DNA of 8,106 bases, taken from DASZMJ01 sp035551935. Its GTDB lineage: Bacteria; Planctomycetota; Planctomycetia; Isosphaerales; Isosphaeraceae. Positions 1 to 7,578 of this stretch are shown piece after piece. The stretch covers positions 1 to 8,106 of the forward strand of contig DASZMJ010000653.1 of NCBI GenBank assembly GCA_035551935.1, in the 5' to 3' direction. Below the pieces are notes generated by a model, which saw only the letters and a list, made by a program, of their open reading frames with translations, made no database searches and had not been told where the DNA came from. Every line of letters begins with the position of its first letter. The first letter of the stretch is position 1. The position numbers were made by a program, and so were the translations under genes.

Positions 1-216
1 CCGGTCCAGTCCCCCGCCCGCGCCTCCCCCGCCGCCCCCCGCGGTCTCGAGCGCCAGCACGTCCGGGCCCATGTTCCCCACGAACTGTTCGAGCAGCGCG
101 TAGTAGTCCCGCGGCAGCAGCCCGTCATTGAGCGCGGTGCAGAGTTCGTTGATCCACAGGTTGTGGAAATGATGGAAGATCCCCGCCCCGACCTTCGACC
201 AGTCATGGATCGGCAT
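1..216 (-). CDS. DUF4058 family protein, N-terminal 72 residues (runs off the left edge)
   Basis: The minus strand is open from an ATG at 216 to the window edge. It begins MPIHDWSKVGAGIFHHFHNL and continues with WINELCTALNDGLLPRDYYA and LLEQF. This is the typical start of DUF4058 proteins (MPIHDW-type opening, a phenylalanine/histidine-rich F-H-x-F-H block, then GLLP-x-x-YYA), which are common in planctomycetes and cyanobacteria and whose biochemical role is unknown. The start is supported by a strong Shine-Dalgarno sequence (GGGAGGA, complement of 221-227) five bases upstream. Residues 60-69 form a glycine-rich run (GGGGGGAGGG), probably a flexible linker before the rest of the domain. No signal peptide is seen, so a cytoplasmic protein is inferred. 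It is transcribed divergently from the gene at 436. The family call is confident from the N-terminus; function is not known. Confidence 0.82.
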   Translation of the reverse strand, partial: MPIHDWSKVGAGIFHHFHNLWINELCTALNDGLLPRDYYALLEQFVGNMGPDVLALETAGGGGGGAGGGLDR

Positions 217-435
217 GTGCTCCTCCCTCGGACGACGACCCGAGGCGTCCTCCGCCCCGCGATGGACCGACCCCTATTGTACGGCCGCGGCCGGACCGCC
301 GGGAAGGCGTGCCGGCCGCGGGTCGTGGCCCGGTGGCCCGGCCTCCTCGGCCTTCCGCTCGTGGACGGTCCGGCTTAGGATGGAAGTTCAGGGAGAGCGT
401 CGCGACCACATCAACGGCGACACAAGAGGTGGGCG
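217..435. other. Divergent intergenic region
   Basis: These 219 bases separate two divergent genes and should carry promoters for both. The minus-strand side has the TACAAT box described separately. For the plus strand the best -10-like hexamer is TAGGAT at 376-381, with no convincing -35 upstream. A 12-bp perfect palindrome, CGGCCGCGGCCG, lies at 282-293, but in DNA this GC-rich it may be chance. Short open frames here lack Shine-Dalgarno sequences and recognisable products. Confidence 0.45.
276..305 (-). promoter_or_regulatory. Candidate sigma70-like promoter for the DUF4058 gene
   Basis: On the minus strand a TACAAT box (complement of 276-281, five of six matches to TATAAT) is preceded by a poor -35-like TTCCCG (complement of 300-305) at 18 bp. 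It would start transcription near 269, about 50 bases before the ATG at 216. The -10 box is one of very few A/T-rich hexamers in this intergenic stretch, but the -35 is weak and planctomycete promoters are poorly defined, so this is tentative. Confidence 0.33.
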
Positions 436-807
436 ATGGCCGAAGTCTCCGCAACGTCGAAGGCCCCGGCCGCCGCGGACATGGACCGGATGCACGACTT
501 CTATCGGCAGGGAGGCCGCGAGCGAGCGATGGCGCCCCACGTCGTCTACCCCGAGGCGAATTGCCCGCATCCCGGCTGCACCCAGGCGTTGCAGGCCATC
601 GACTTCCGCCTCGGAGATCACGGCCGCGACGTGCACGATCCCTTGGTGCGCGCCTGGTGGGACGACACCGGCTTCGCCGGCCGCTGCCCCCGCTGCGGCG
701 GCTGGATCCACTTCACCATCCGCTCCAAGCGCGCGATCACCCCCGACGCCGCCGCCAGGCTCCCCCAACCCCCCGACGACTGGCACGCCGGGGCTACCAT
801 CTTGTGA
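436..807 (+). CDS. Small zinc-ribbon-like hypothetical protein (123 aa)
   Basis: I do not recognise a named family. The 123-residue protein has two cysteine pairs that could bind one zinc ion: CPHPGC (Cys43, Cys48) and CPRC (Cys84, Cys87), the second followed by GGWIHF. This CX4C...CX2C layout suggests a zinc ribbon. The N-terminal 15 residues are Ala/Ser-rich and probably disordered; residues 65-80 carry a Trp/Asp-rich stretch (VRAWWDD). No signal peptide or membrane segment is visible, so it is probably cytoplasmic. The ATG at 436 is chosen because AGAGGTG (425-431) lies five bases upstream. The gene is followed after 35 bp by the SUMF1 gene on the same strand, so co-transcription is possible. 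Its coding status rests on the start signal, the cysteine pattern and the lack of a better competing frame. Confidence 0.68.
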   Translation: MAEVSATSKAPAAADMDRMHDFYRQGGRERAMAPHVVYPEANCPHPGCTQALQAIDFRLGDHGRDVHDPLVRAWWDDTGFAGRCPRCGGWIHFTIRSKRAITPDAAARLPQPPDDWHAGATIL

Positions 808-842
808 CAGCTCCGGGCCCGGCGAACCGACGAGGCGGCACC

Positions 843-1751
843 ATGACGCTCGCACGATGCCTTGGCGCGCTCGCCTGGCTCGGGCTTGGGATATACGCAT
901 GCGATTGCGTCGTAATCGAGGGGTCCCCGAAGTGGAGCGATGACACGCCCCCCGCCGCGGGCTTCGGCGGCACCCGGGCCGGGGACGAGCGCGAGGTCGT
1001 CGGCGTCCGGTTCTGCTGGTGCCCGCCGGGCAGGTTCACCATGGGCAGCCCGCCCGGCGAGCCCGAGCGACGGCCGGACGAGGATGCGGTCGAGGTGACG
1101 CTGACCAAGGGGTTCTGGATCGGCAAGTTCGAGGTGACGCAGGGCCAGTGGAAGCGGGTCGTGGGCAAATTCACCGGCGCGCTCACGGCGGGCGAGGGCG
1201 ACGGTTTCCCGATCTACGCCGTCAACTTCGCCGAGGTGGAGGACTTCTGCCGTCGCCTGACCGCGCGGGCCCGCGCGGCCGGCGACCTGCCGGACGATTG
1301 GGAGTTCCGCCTGCCGACCGAGGCGCAGTGGGAGTACGCCTGCCGGGCCGGCACGACGACGGCGACCTCGTTCGGCGACTCCCTGAGCCGCTCGCAGGCG
1401 AACTTCCAGGGGACGCCCTATCGCGGCGCCGAAGGCGGGCCGTCCCTCAAGCGGGCCGCCAAGGTGGGCAGCTTCCCGGCGAACCCCTGGGGCCTTCACG
1501 ACATGCACGGCAACGTCTTCGAGTGGTGCCGCGACTGGTATCACGCGAAGCTGCCCGGCGGTGTCGATCCCGATCTCTACTCGGCCAGGGCCACCGCGTC
1601 GGCCAATTCGGACCGCAGCCACTCGCGCGTCCGCCGGGGCGGCTGCTGGGCCGACGACGGCTGGCCCTGCCGGTCGGCCTGTCGACTGCGATTCGAGCCC
1701 GAGCGCAGGGCCGACCACATCGGCTTCCGCGTCGTGGCGGTCCGGCCGTGA
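843..1751 (+). CDS. SUMF1/FGE-sulfatase-domain protein, exported, non-canonical active site
   Basis: The 302-residue product belongs to the SUMF1 (formylglycine-generating-enzyme-sulfatase, PF03781) family. Diagnostic segments are FTMGSPPGEPER (66-77), EVTQGQW (97-103), EFRLPTEAQWEYACRAG (154-170), WGLHDMHGNVFEWCRDW (216-232), RRGGCW (264-269) and the terminal GFRVV. Residues 1-20 (MTLARCLGALAWLGLGIYAC) look like a signal peptide, with a lipobox-like IYAC at Cys20, so export and possibly lipid anchoring are inferred. True FGE oxidises a sulfatase cysteine using two copper-binding cysteines. Aligned by the RGG(S/C)W motif, the second corresponds to Cys276 but the first position is aspartate; extra cysteines sit at 268 and 280. 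It is therefore more likely a non-FGE member of the fold, of the ligand-binding kind abundant in planctomycetes. The ATG at 843 follows GAGGCGG. The open frame extends upstream, but that part overlaps the preceding gene and lacks family features. Confidence 0.85.
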   Translation: MTLARCLGALAWLGLGIYACDCVVIEGSPKWSDDTPPAAGFGGTRAGDEREVVGVRFCWCPPGRFTMGSPPGEPERRPDEDAVEVTLTKGFWIGKFEVTQGQWKRVVGKFTGALTAGEGDGFPIYAVNFAEVEDFCRRLTARARAAGDLPDDWEFRLPTEAQWEYACRAGTTTATSFGDSLSRSQANFQGTPYRGAEGGPSLKRAAKVGSFPANPWGLHDMHGNVFEWCRDWYHAKLPGGVDPDLYSARATASANSDRSHSRVRRGGCWADDGWPCRSACRLRFEPERRADHIGFRVVAVRP

Positions 1752-1795
1752 TCGACTCATGAGATTCTCGAGTGAGGCCCGGGAGGGGTCGTCCG

Positions 1796-3235
1796 ATGAG
1801 CACGGCCATCGACGAGCGCGGGGCGCGGCGACGGCGGACGCGGGGGCGATTCTACTTCTCCCTGGCCGTCCTGCTCTCCGCAGTCGCCGCCCGGCTTGAG
1901 TGGTGCCGGGCGGTCGGCGTGCCGGTGATCCGGCCGCGGGCGACCTTGAGGCACGCACGGGCCGAGCTGTCGTGGTTCACCAGCCCCTACTACGGACAGA
2001 CCGGCCTCGCGCTGGCCTTCGCTCCCGACGGCCGGCGGCTGGCCGCGGCGGGCGAGGACGGTTTGATCCGGGTCTGGGACAGTTCGAGCGGGCGCGAGCT
2101 GCAATCGATACCCTTCCGCACTCCGCTCGCACCCTGCCGGTCGATATCGGCCGGCTGGAAGGGGAAGCGCGAGTGGCTCGCCTTCGCGGACGACGGCAAG
2201 ACGCTCATCGTCGAGGAGCACGGCTCGACCCCCCTGCTCTGGCACACGAATCCCGACGGTACCCCCCGGCCGATCGACCCCGAGATGCAGCTCCCGCCGG
2301 ACCATGCCGATCGATCGCGCCCCCTCCGATCGGTCGCCACCTTCTACGACCTGGCGACCGGCCAGGCCATCGGCGCCCCGATCGTGCTGCCGGGTCGGGT
2401 CGCCCATCGGGACGGATGGACGCTCGCCATCGCCCGGGTCAGGGCCGGCGCCGACCCCCGCCTCCGCCTCTGGGATGCCGAGATCCGCCGCGACCCGTAC
2501 GGCCACTGGGCCCGGCTCCCCTCGGTCGGTCCGGTCTTCATCGCCCCAGGCGGCGCGACCTACGCGACAGACGACGCCTGGACCGTCGTCGTGAACGACG
2601 CTGCCACCGGGGCCACGCTCCATCGCCTCGACAACCGCACTCCCGAGGGGACCTCCAAGTTCCAGGCCCCCACCTTCGCCTTCGCGCCGGATGGCCGCAC
2701 CTTCGCCGCGGTGGGCTGGAACGGCGTGCTCAAGATCCTGGACCTGCCGACGGGCAGGGTCCGGTCGATCGCCACGCCGACGCACAACCACACCCCCCTG
2801 GCCATCTCCCCCGACGGCCGCCTCCTGGCGACGGTCTTGAGCCAGAGTCCGAACTCGGCCCCGAAGTGGCTCGACTCCCTCCCCAGCGGCCTCAGGCGCC
2901 GGGCCTGGCCGCTCGTCATGGGCGACCTCGTCTCGTCCGAACACACCCAGACCATCACCCTCATGGACCTGGCTTCCGGCCACGTCCGCGCGCGACTGGT
3001 CGGCCATACGTCCGATGTGACAACGGTCCTCTTCGCCCCCAACGGTCGCACCCTCGCCTCCGCCGACTGGAGCGGCCGCGTCCTGCTCTGGGACCTCTCC
3101 CCCGCCCGTCCTTCGGCGGCCCCGGCGATCTTCTGCGCCGCGCTTGCGGTCGCCTCGCTGTTCGTCGCATGTCGCCCCGGGCGGCCCGGCGCGCCCGAGC
3201 ACCGGCGGGCCAGCCAGGCGACCGAGCCGAAGTAA
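1796..3235 (+). CDS. WD40-repeat protein with hydrophobic anchors at both ends
   Basis: The 479-residue protein contains WD40-type beta-propeller blades. The clearest are LAFAPDGRRLAAAGEDGLI with RVWD (72-95), FAPDGRTFAAVGWNGVLKIL (296-315), ISPDGRLLATV (337-347) and LVGHTSDVTTVLFAPNGRTL continuing to LLWDLS (401-435). Degenerate blades lie between (RLRLWD at 222-227, VVVNDAATGATL at 264-275). WD40 propellers are scaffolds for protein or ligand binding; no catalytic residues are recognised. An arginine cluster (residues 9-18) precedes a hydrophobic segment at 19-32, and a second hydrophobic segment at 443-459 precedes an arginine-rich tail. By the positive-inside rule this predicts a propeller outside the cytoplasmic membrane held at both ends. 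The ATG at 1796 is preferred over an in-frame GTG at 1772 because GGGAGGGG (1781-1788) lies seven bases before it. It follows the SUMF1 gene by 44 bp, a pairing that suggests a shared cell-surface role (inference). Confidence 0.82.
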   Translation: MSTAIDERGARRRRTRGRFYFSLAVLLSAVAARLEWCRAVGVPVIRPRATLRHARAELSWFTSPYYGQTGLALAFAPDGRRLAAAGEDGLIRVWDSSSGRELQSIPFRTPLAPCRSISAGWKGKREWLAFADDGKTLIVEEHGSTPLLWHTNPDGTPRPIDPEMQLPPDHADRSRPLRSVATFYDLATGQAIGAPIVLPGRVAHRDGWTLAIARVRAGADPRLRLWDAEIRRDPYGHWARLPSVGPVFIAPGGATYATDDAWTVVVNDAATGATLHRLDNRTPEGTSKFQAPTFAFAPDGRTFAAVGWNGVLKILDLPTGRVRSIATPTHNHTPLAISPDGRLLATVLSQSPNSAPKWLDSLPSGLRRRAWPLVMGDLVSSEHTQTITLMDLASGHVRARLVGHTSDVTTVLFAPNGRTLASADWSGRVLLWDLSPARPSAAPAIFCAALAVASLFVACRPGRPGAPEHRRASQATEPK

Positions 3236-3245
3236 TAATCCTCCT

Positions 3246-4175
3246 TTATTTCCATTTATTATAATCCAAAAGTTTGCGCTCTTCCAGCCACTTGAGGCAC
3301 AGCCCCGTCCAGCTCGACGGCAGCCTCTCGTTCTGACGGACGCCGAAGTCGTGGTCGCCGGTGGCGAAGATGTGGAGTTCGGCGGGGACGCCGGCGCGCT
3401 TGAGGGCGATGTACATGAATGCGCTATTCTCGGCGAGGGAGCCGCCGTAGCTCTCGCGGTCGTCGGAGGCGTGGGCGAGGAAGACGGGGGGAGTGTCGGC
3501 GGGGATGGTCATCGTCGGGTTGATGGCGTCCTTGTCGCGGGCCTTGAGGTAGCCGGAGTAACAGAGGACGGCGAAGTCGGGGCGAGGGCTGAGGTCGTCG
3601 ACGGCGTCGATGCGGTCGTAGAGGCGCTTCGAGAAGTTGGTGGCGGTCGCGAGCGCCAGGTGGCCGCCGGCGGAGAAGCCGACCATGCCGATGCGTTTCG
3701 GGTCGATCCCCCAATCGGCGGCCCGGCTCCGGACGATCCGGACGGCGCGCTGCGCGTCGAGCTGGGGGCCGATCGGGGGCTCGCGCTCGACCTCGCCGGG
3801 ACGGCGGGGGCAGCGGTACTTGAGGATGATGCCGGCCATCCCGTGCGCGTTCAGCCACGAGGCCACTTCTTCCCCTTCAAGCTCCCAGTACAGGTCCCAG
3901 TAGCCGCCCCCCGGGCAGATGATCATCGCCGTCCCGGTGTTATGCCCCTTCGGGGGCAGGTAGACCGTGAGCGTCGGCTTCGAGACCTTCGTGATCAGCT
4001 TCGTCGGCCCCACCAGGGGCGACCGGTGGATCCGGCTGGTCTCTTCCCCCTTGATGCCGACGTCCCCCGGCACCTTGCCCGGCCAGACGTCCACGACGAT
4101 CGGCTCCGCCGCGCGGGCCGGGACGCCGGCGATCGCGGCGACGACGAGCGCGACGGGGATGATGTTCCTCGACAT
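3246..4175 (-). CDS. Secreted alpha/beta-hydrolase, acetyl-esterase (BD-FAE/Axe-like) type
   Basis: The 309-residue product is an alpha/beta-hydrolase esterase, probably removing acetyl or similar acyl groups from plant or microbial polysaccharides outside the cytoplasm. Residues 1-23 (MSRNIIPVALVVAAIAGVPA then RAA) form a signal peptide with likely cleavage after AAA-type residues before Glu24-Pro25. The oxyanion-hole motif is CPGGGYW (87-93). The nucleophile elbow is GFSAGG with Ser168; likely partners are Asp239 (HASDD) and His275 (GDHDFG). The conserved DAQRAVRIVRSRAADWGID block (140-158) is typical of the BD-FAE/acetylxylan-esterase group. Start choice: ATG at 4175 has a perfect GGGAGGT Shine-Dalgarno six bases upstream, whereas an in-frame TTG at 4226 would put 17 residues before the signal peptide. 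It lies 47 bp downstream of purK on the same strand, possibly in one transcript, though no metabolic link is evident. The last ten codons are unusually AT-rich. Substrate is not determinable from sequence. Confidence 0.86.
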   Translation of the reverse strand: MSRNIIPVALVVAAIAGVPARAAEPIVVDVWPGKVPGDVGIKGEETSRIHRSPLVGPTKLITKVSKPTLTVYLPPKGHNTGTAMIICPGGGYWDLYWELEGEEVASWLNAHGMAGIILKYRCPRRPGEVEREPPIGPQLDAQRAVRIVRSRAADWGIDPKRIGMVGFSAGGHLALATATNFSKRLYDRIDAVDDLSPRPDFAVLCYSGYLKARDKDAINPTMTIPADTPPVFLAHASDDRESYGGSLAENSAFMYIALKRAGVPAELHIFATGDHDFGVRQNERLPSSWTGLCLKWLEERKLLDYNKWK

Positions 4176-4189
4176 GGCGGGACCTCCCT

Positions 4190-4213
4190 TGCGAACTCGC
4201 GAATCGCGAATCG
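4190..4213. repeat. Short tandem repeat, 7-bp unit TCGCGAA
   Basis: Between purK and the esterase are two perfect copies of TCGCGAA (4197-4203 and 4204-4210), preceded by one imperfect copy TGCGAAC (4190-4196) and followed by a partial TCG. The unit contains the palindrome TCGCGA. It sits just upstream of the esterase Shine-Dalgarno sequence, so it could be a regulator site or influence translation, but it may also be simple slippage. Only the repeat itself is seen. Confidence 0.5.
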
Positions 4214-4222
4214 TTCTCCCAC

Positions 4223-5386
4223 TCAATCCCCGGCCTCATTCCCCGACAGGGCCCGCCGCGCGGCCAGGGCTCGGGCCAAGGCGGCGTCGGGGTCGGGGTC
4301 GAGGACGGTCAGATGCCCCATCTTGCGGCCGGGGGCGGGGGTGATCTTGCCGTAAAGGTGGAGCATGACGCCCGGGTCGGCGGCCAGCGCGGCCTCCCAG
4401 TCGGGCTCGCCGGCGGCCCAGAGGTCGCCGAGGAGGTTGACCATCGCGGCGGGGCAGATCAGGTCGCTCGAGCCCAGGGGCAGGCCGCAGAGGGCGCGGA
4501 CCTGCTGCTCGAACTGGCTGCAAACGGCCGCCTCGATCGTCAGGTGCCCCGAGTTGTGCGGCCGAGGGGCCAGCTCGTTGACGAGGAGATCCCCCACGGC
4601 GGTCACGAAGAACTCGACGGTCAACACCCCCACCGTCCCCAGGGCTTCGGCGATCGCCAACGCCGTGGCGCGGGCCTCCTGCGACACCGCCGGGCCGACC
4701 GGCGCCGGCATCCGGGTCGAGTCGAGGATGTGCCGCTCGTGCCGGTTCAAGCCGACCGGATACGACACCGCCCGGCCGTCCTGGCCGCGGGCGACGACGA
4801 CGGAGACCTCCGCCTCGAAGTCGACGACCCCCTCGGCCACGCATCGCACCCGCCCCAGGCTCGCCCACGCCGATTCGGCCTCGTCGTCGCGATCGAGTCG
4901 GACCTGCCCCTTGCCGTCATAGCCCGAGGCCGCCGTCTTGAGGATCAAGGGCGTCCCGAGCGTAGCGACGGCCGCGCGCAGCTCGTCCTCGGAACGCACC
5001 GGCCGCCACGGGGCCAGCGGGATGGCGAGGCGATCAAGGAACGTCTTCTCGCGGAGCCGATCCTGGCTGACCCACAAAGTCCGCCACCCCGGCCGCACGA
5101 CCCGACGCTTCGCCAGCCATCGCAAGGCCGGGGCCGAGACGTTCTCGAACTCGACGGTGATCGCCTCGGCCCGGTCGGCGAACGCCCGGAGCGCCGGGAG
5201 GTGGTCGGGCGGCCCGACGACCGACCAGTGCGCCACCTGCGCCGCCGGGGCGTCGGCGGTCGCGGCCAGGACCCCCGCGCGGTAGCCGAGCCGCTGCGCG
5301 GCCTGGACGAACATCCGGCCGAGCTGGCCGCCGCCGATGACCCCCAGGCTCGCCGGGGGCCGCAACGTCGCGGCCGCGCCGGTCAT
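4223..5386 (-). CDS. purK: N5-carboxyaminoimidazole ribonucleotide synthase PurK
   Basis: PurK is an ATP-grasp ligase that carboxylates AIR with bicarbonate and ATP to give N5-CAIR in de novo purine synthesis; PurE then converts N5-CAIR to CAIR. The 387-residue length fits the family (about 350-400). Visible signatures: VIGGGQLGRM (16-25), the Rossmann-like N-terminal pre-ATP-grasp fold; TVEFENVS (77-84); QDRLREKTFL (108-117); LILKTAASGYDGKGQ (147-161), the ATP-grasp core and glycine-rich loop; VEFF (257-260); NELAPRPHNSGHLTIEAA (270-287), which contributes metal and nucleotide ligands; and LYGK...GRKMGH (344-358) near the C-terminus. The ATG at 5386 is chosen because it overlaps the purE stop as ATGA and places GGGQLG at the usual distance from the N-terminus. 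The frame stays open upstream to 6001, but that is a shadow of purE. Translational coupling to purE is expected. Cytoplasmic. Confidence 0.96.
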   Translation of the reverse strand: MTGAAATLRPPASLGVIGGGQLGRMFVQAAQRLGYRAGVLAATADAPAAQVAHWSVVGPPDHLPALRAFADRAEAITVEFENVSAPALRWLAKRRVVRPGWRTLWVSQDRLREKTFLDRLAIPLAPWRPVRSEDELRAAVATLGTPLILKTAASGYDGKGQVRLDRDDEAESAWASLGRVRCVAEGVVDFEAEVSVVVARGQDGRAVSYPVGLNRHERHILDSTRMPAPVGPAVSQEARATALAIAEALGTVGVLTVEFFVTAVGDLLVNELAPRPHNSGHLTIEAAVCSQFEQQVRALCGLPLGSSDLICPAAMVNLLGDLWAAGEPDWEAALAADPGVMLHLYGKITPAPGRKMGHLTVLDPDPDAALARALAARRALSGNEAGD

Positions 5387-5880
5387 TCCGGCGCCTCGGC
5401 CACGGCGTCCGTCTGCGCCTGCCGGAACGCCGCCAACGCCGACCGGATCTCCGGGTACTTCCGCGCCAGCATCGCCGCGGCCAAAAGCGCCGCGTTGGCC
5501 GCCCCCGACGGCCCGATGGCCAGCGTGCCGACCGGCACCCCCTTGGGCATCTGGACGATCGACAGCAAGGAATCGAGCCCCCGCAGCGCCTTGCTCTCGA
5601 CCGGCACGCCCAGCACCGGCAGGATCGTGACCGCAGCGAGCATCCCCGGCAGGTGCGCCGCCCCGCCGGCGCCGGCGATGAGGACCTCCAGGCCGCGCGA
5701 CTCGGCCATCCGGCCATACTGGAAGAGCCGGTCGGGCGTCCGGTGCGCCGAGACGACCTTCGCCTCGTGCGGAATACCCAGGTCCGCCAGCACCTCCGTC
5801 GCCGGGCGCAAGGTCTCCCAGTCCGACCGGCTCCCCATCACCACGCCGACCATCGGCCCCTTCGCATCGGCCCCGCGCAT
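5383..5880 (-). CDS. purE: N5-carboxyaminoimidazole ribonucleotide mutase PurE (class I)
   Basis: PurE moves the carboxyl group of N5-CAIR to C4, giving CAIR, directly after PurK. The 165-residue protein matches class I PurE in length and motifs: VVMGSRSDW (13-21), the phosphate-binding loop; SAHRTPD (44-50) with the catalytic His46; AGAGGAAHLPGMLAA (69-83); GVPVESKALRGLDSLLSIVQ (91-110) and MPKGVPVGTLAIG (111-123); then GAANAALLAAAML. The family forms an octamer in the cytoplasm. The ATG at 5880 is chosen because GAGGG lies four bases upstream. An in-frame GTG at 5904 is less likely since it is embedded in a GGAGGTG sequence and would add eight residues not typical of the family. The gene ends in a four-base ATGA overlap with purK, so the pair is an operon. 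The tRNA-Lys gene is transcribed divergently upstream. Confidence 0.95.
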   Translation of the reverse strand: MRGADAKGPMVGVVMGSRSDWETLRPATEVLADLGIPHEAKVVSAHRTPDRLFQYGRMAESRGLEVLIAGAGGAAHLPGMLAAVTILPVLGVPVESKALRGLDSLLSIVQMPKGVPVGTLAIGPSGAANAALLAAAMLARKYPEIRSALAAFRQAQTDAVAEAPE

Positions 5881-5995
5881 GATTCCCTCGGCCTCCGAAC
5901 CCACCTCCCCGGCCCCATCCCCGGTCCGCCATCTTACGCCCCGCCCCCCCTGGACGCCATCGCCCGCCGGCCCTCCTCCCGGGCCGAGGGAGGGA

Positions 5996-6025
5996 TTGCA
6001 ACCTCGCTCCCCTTTCCCTTATAGT
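5996..6025 (+). promoter_or_regulatory. Probable sigma70-like promoter of tRNA-Lys
   Basis: TTGCAA (5996-6001) and TATAGT (6020-6025) are separated by 18 bp, giving a predicted start near 6032, about 18 bases before the mature tRNA at 6050. Both hexamers are rare A/T-rich words in this GC-rich region and the spacing to the tRNA is sensible. The rest of the purE-tRNA gap (5881-5995) contains no gene and no convincing purE promoter. Confidence 0.55.
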
Positions 6026-6049
6026 GGGGTCGTCCGTCCGAAAAAGCCC

Positions 6050-7459
<1,410 letters not shown>

Positions 7460-7498
7460 CGGTCGATCTCGCTGTGAGTTCCTGGTGTATGGATGCCC

Positions 7499-7527
7499 AC
7501 GATAGCCGACAGCGGTGTCATGGGCAA
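7499..7527 (-). promoter_or_regulatory. Candidate integrase promoter
   Basis: Reading the minus strand, TTGCCC (complement of 7522-7527) and TATCGT (complement of 7499-7504) are separated by exactly 17 bp. A start near 7491 would give a leader of about 32 bases to the integrase ATG at 7459. Each hexamer has four of six consensus matches, so this is a moderate to weak call. Confidence 0.33.
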
Positions 7528-7541
7528 CATGGCCATGTCAT
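7516..7541. repeat. Possible operator: TGTCAT direct repeats and a 12-bp palindrome upstream of the integrase
   Basis: TGTCAT occurs at 7516-7521 and again at 7536-7541, exactly 20 bp apart (about two helical turns). The perfect palindrome ACATGGCCATGT (7527-7538) overlaps the second copy and abuts the candidate -35 of the integrase. This layout fits binding of a dimeric repressor or an excisionase/directionality factor, but no such protein is identified in the window and the function is inferred only from position. The remaining intergenic bases between 7460 and 7578 show nothing else. Confidence 0.35.
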
Positions 7542-7578
7542 AGCGTTGATTGCCGGAGACATCGCGCCGGCGTCGAGG

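Noticed and set aside
282..293. Palindrome CGGCCGCGGCCG as a regulator site
   Set aside because: A 12-bp palindrome made only of C and G is plausible by chance in DNA of this composition, and nothing else supports it.
618..1958. A 446-codon minus-strand frame opposite the SUMF1 gene
   Set aside because: Antisense shadow of a SUMF1 protein with well-conserved motifs; no start signal and no recognisable product.
1757..3202. A 481-codon minus-strand frame opposite the WD40 gene
   Set aside because: Composition is Gly/Arg/Glu-rich without motifs, while the plus strand encodes recognisable WD40 blades over the same stretch.
3238..3255. A near-perfect Shine-Dalgarno (AAAGGAGG on the minus strand), with an ATG at 3255 opening a 231-codon frame
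   Set aside because: The ATG lies upstream of, not after, the Shine-Dalgarno sequence, and no start codon follows it at a usable distance. The frame is antisense to the WD40 gene with no recognisable features.
4176..4226. Upstream TTG start for the esterase
   Set aside because: It would overlap the purK stop and put 17 charged residues ahead of a clear signal peptide; the ATG at 4175 has an ideal Shine-Dalgarno.
3144..4355. A 403-codon plus-strand frame opposite the esterase
   Set aside because: Antisense to a complete alpha/beta-hydrolase with signal peptide and catalytic residues; the frame has no domain.
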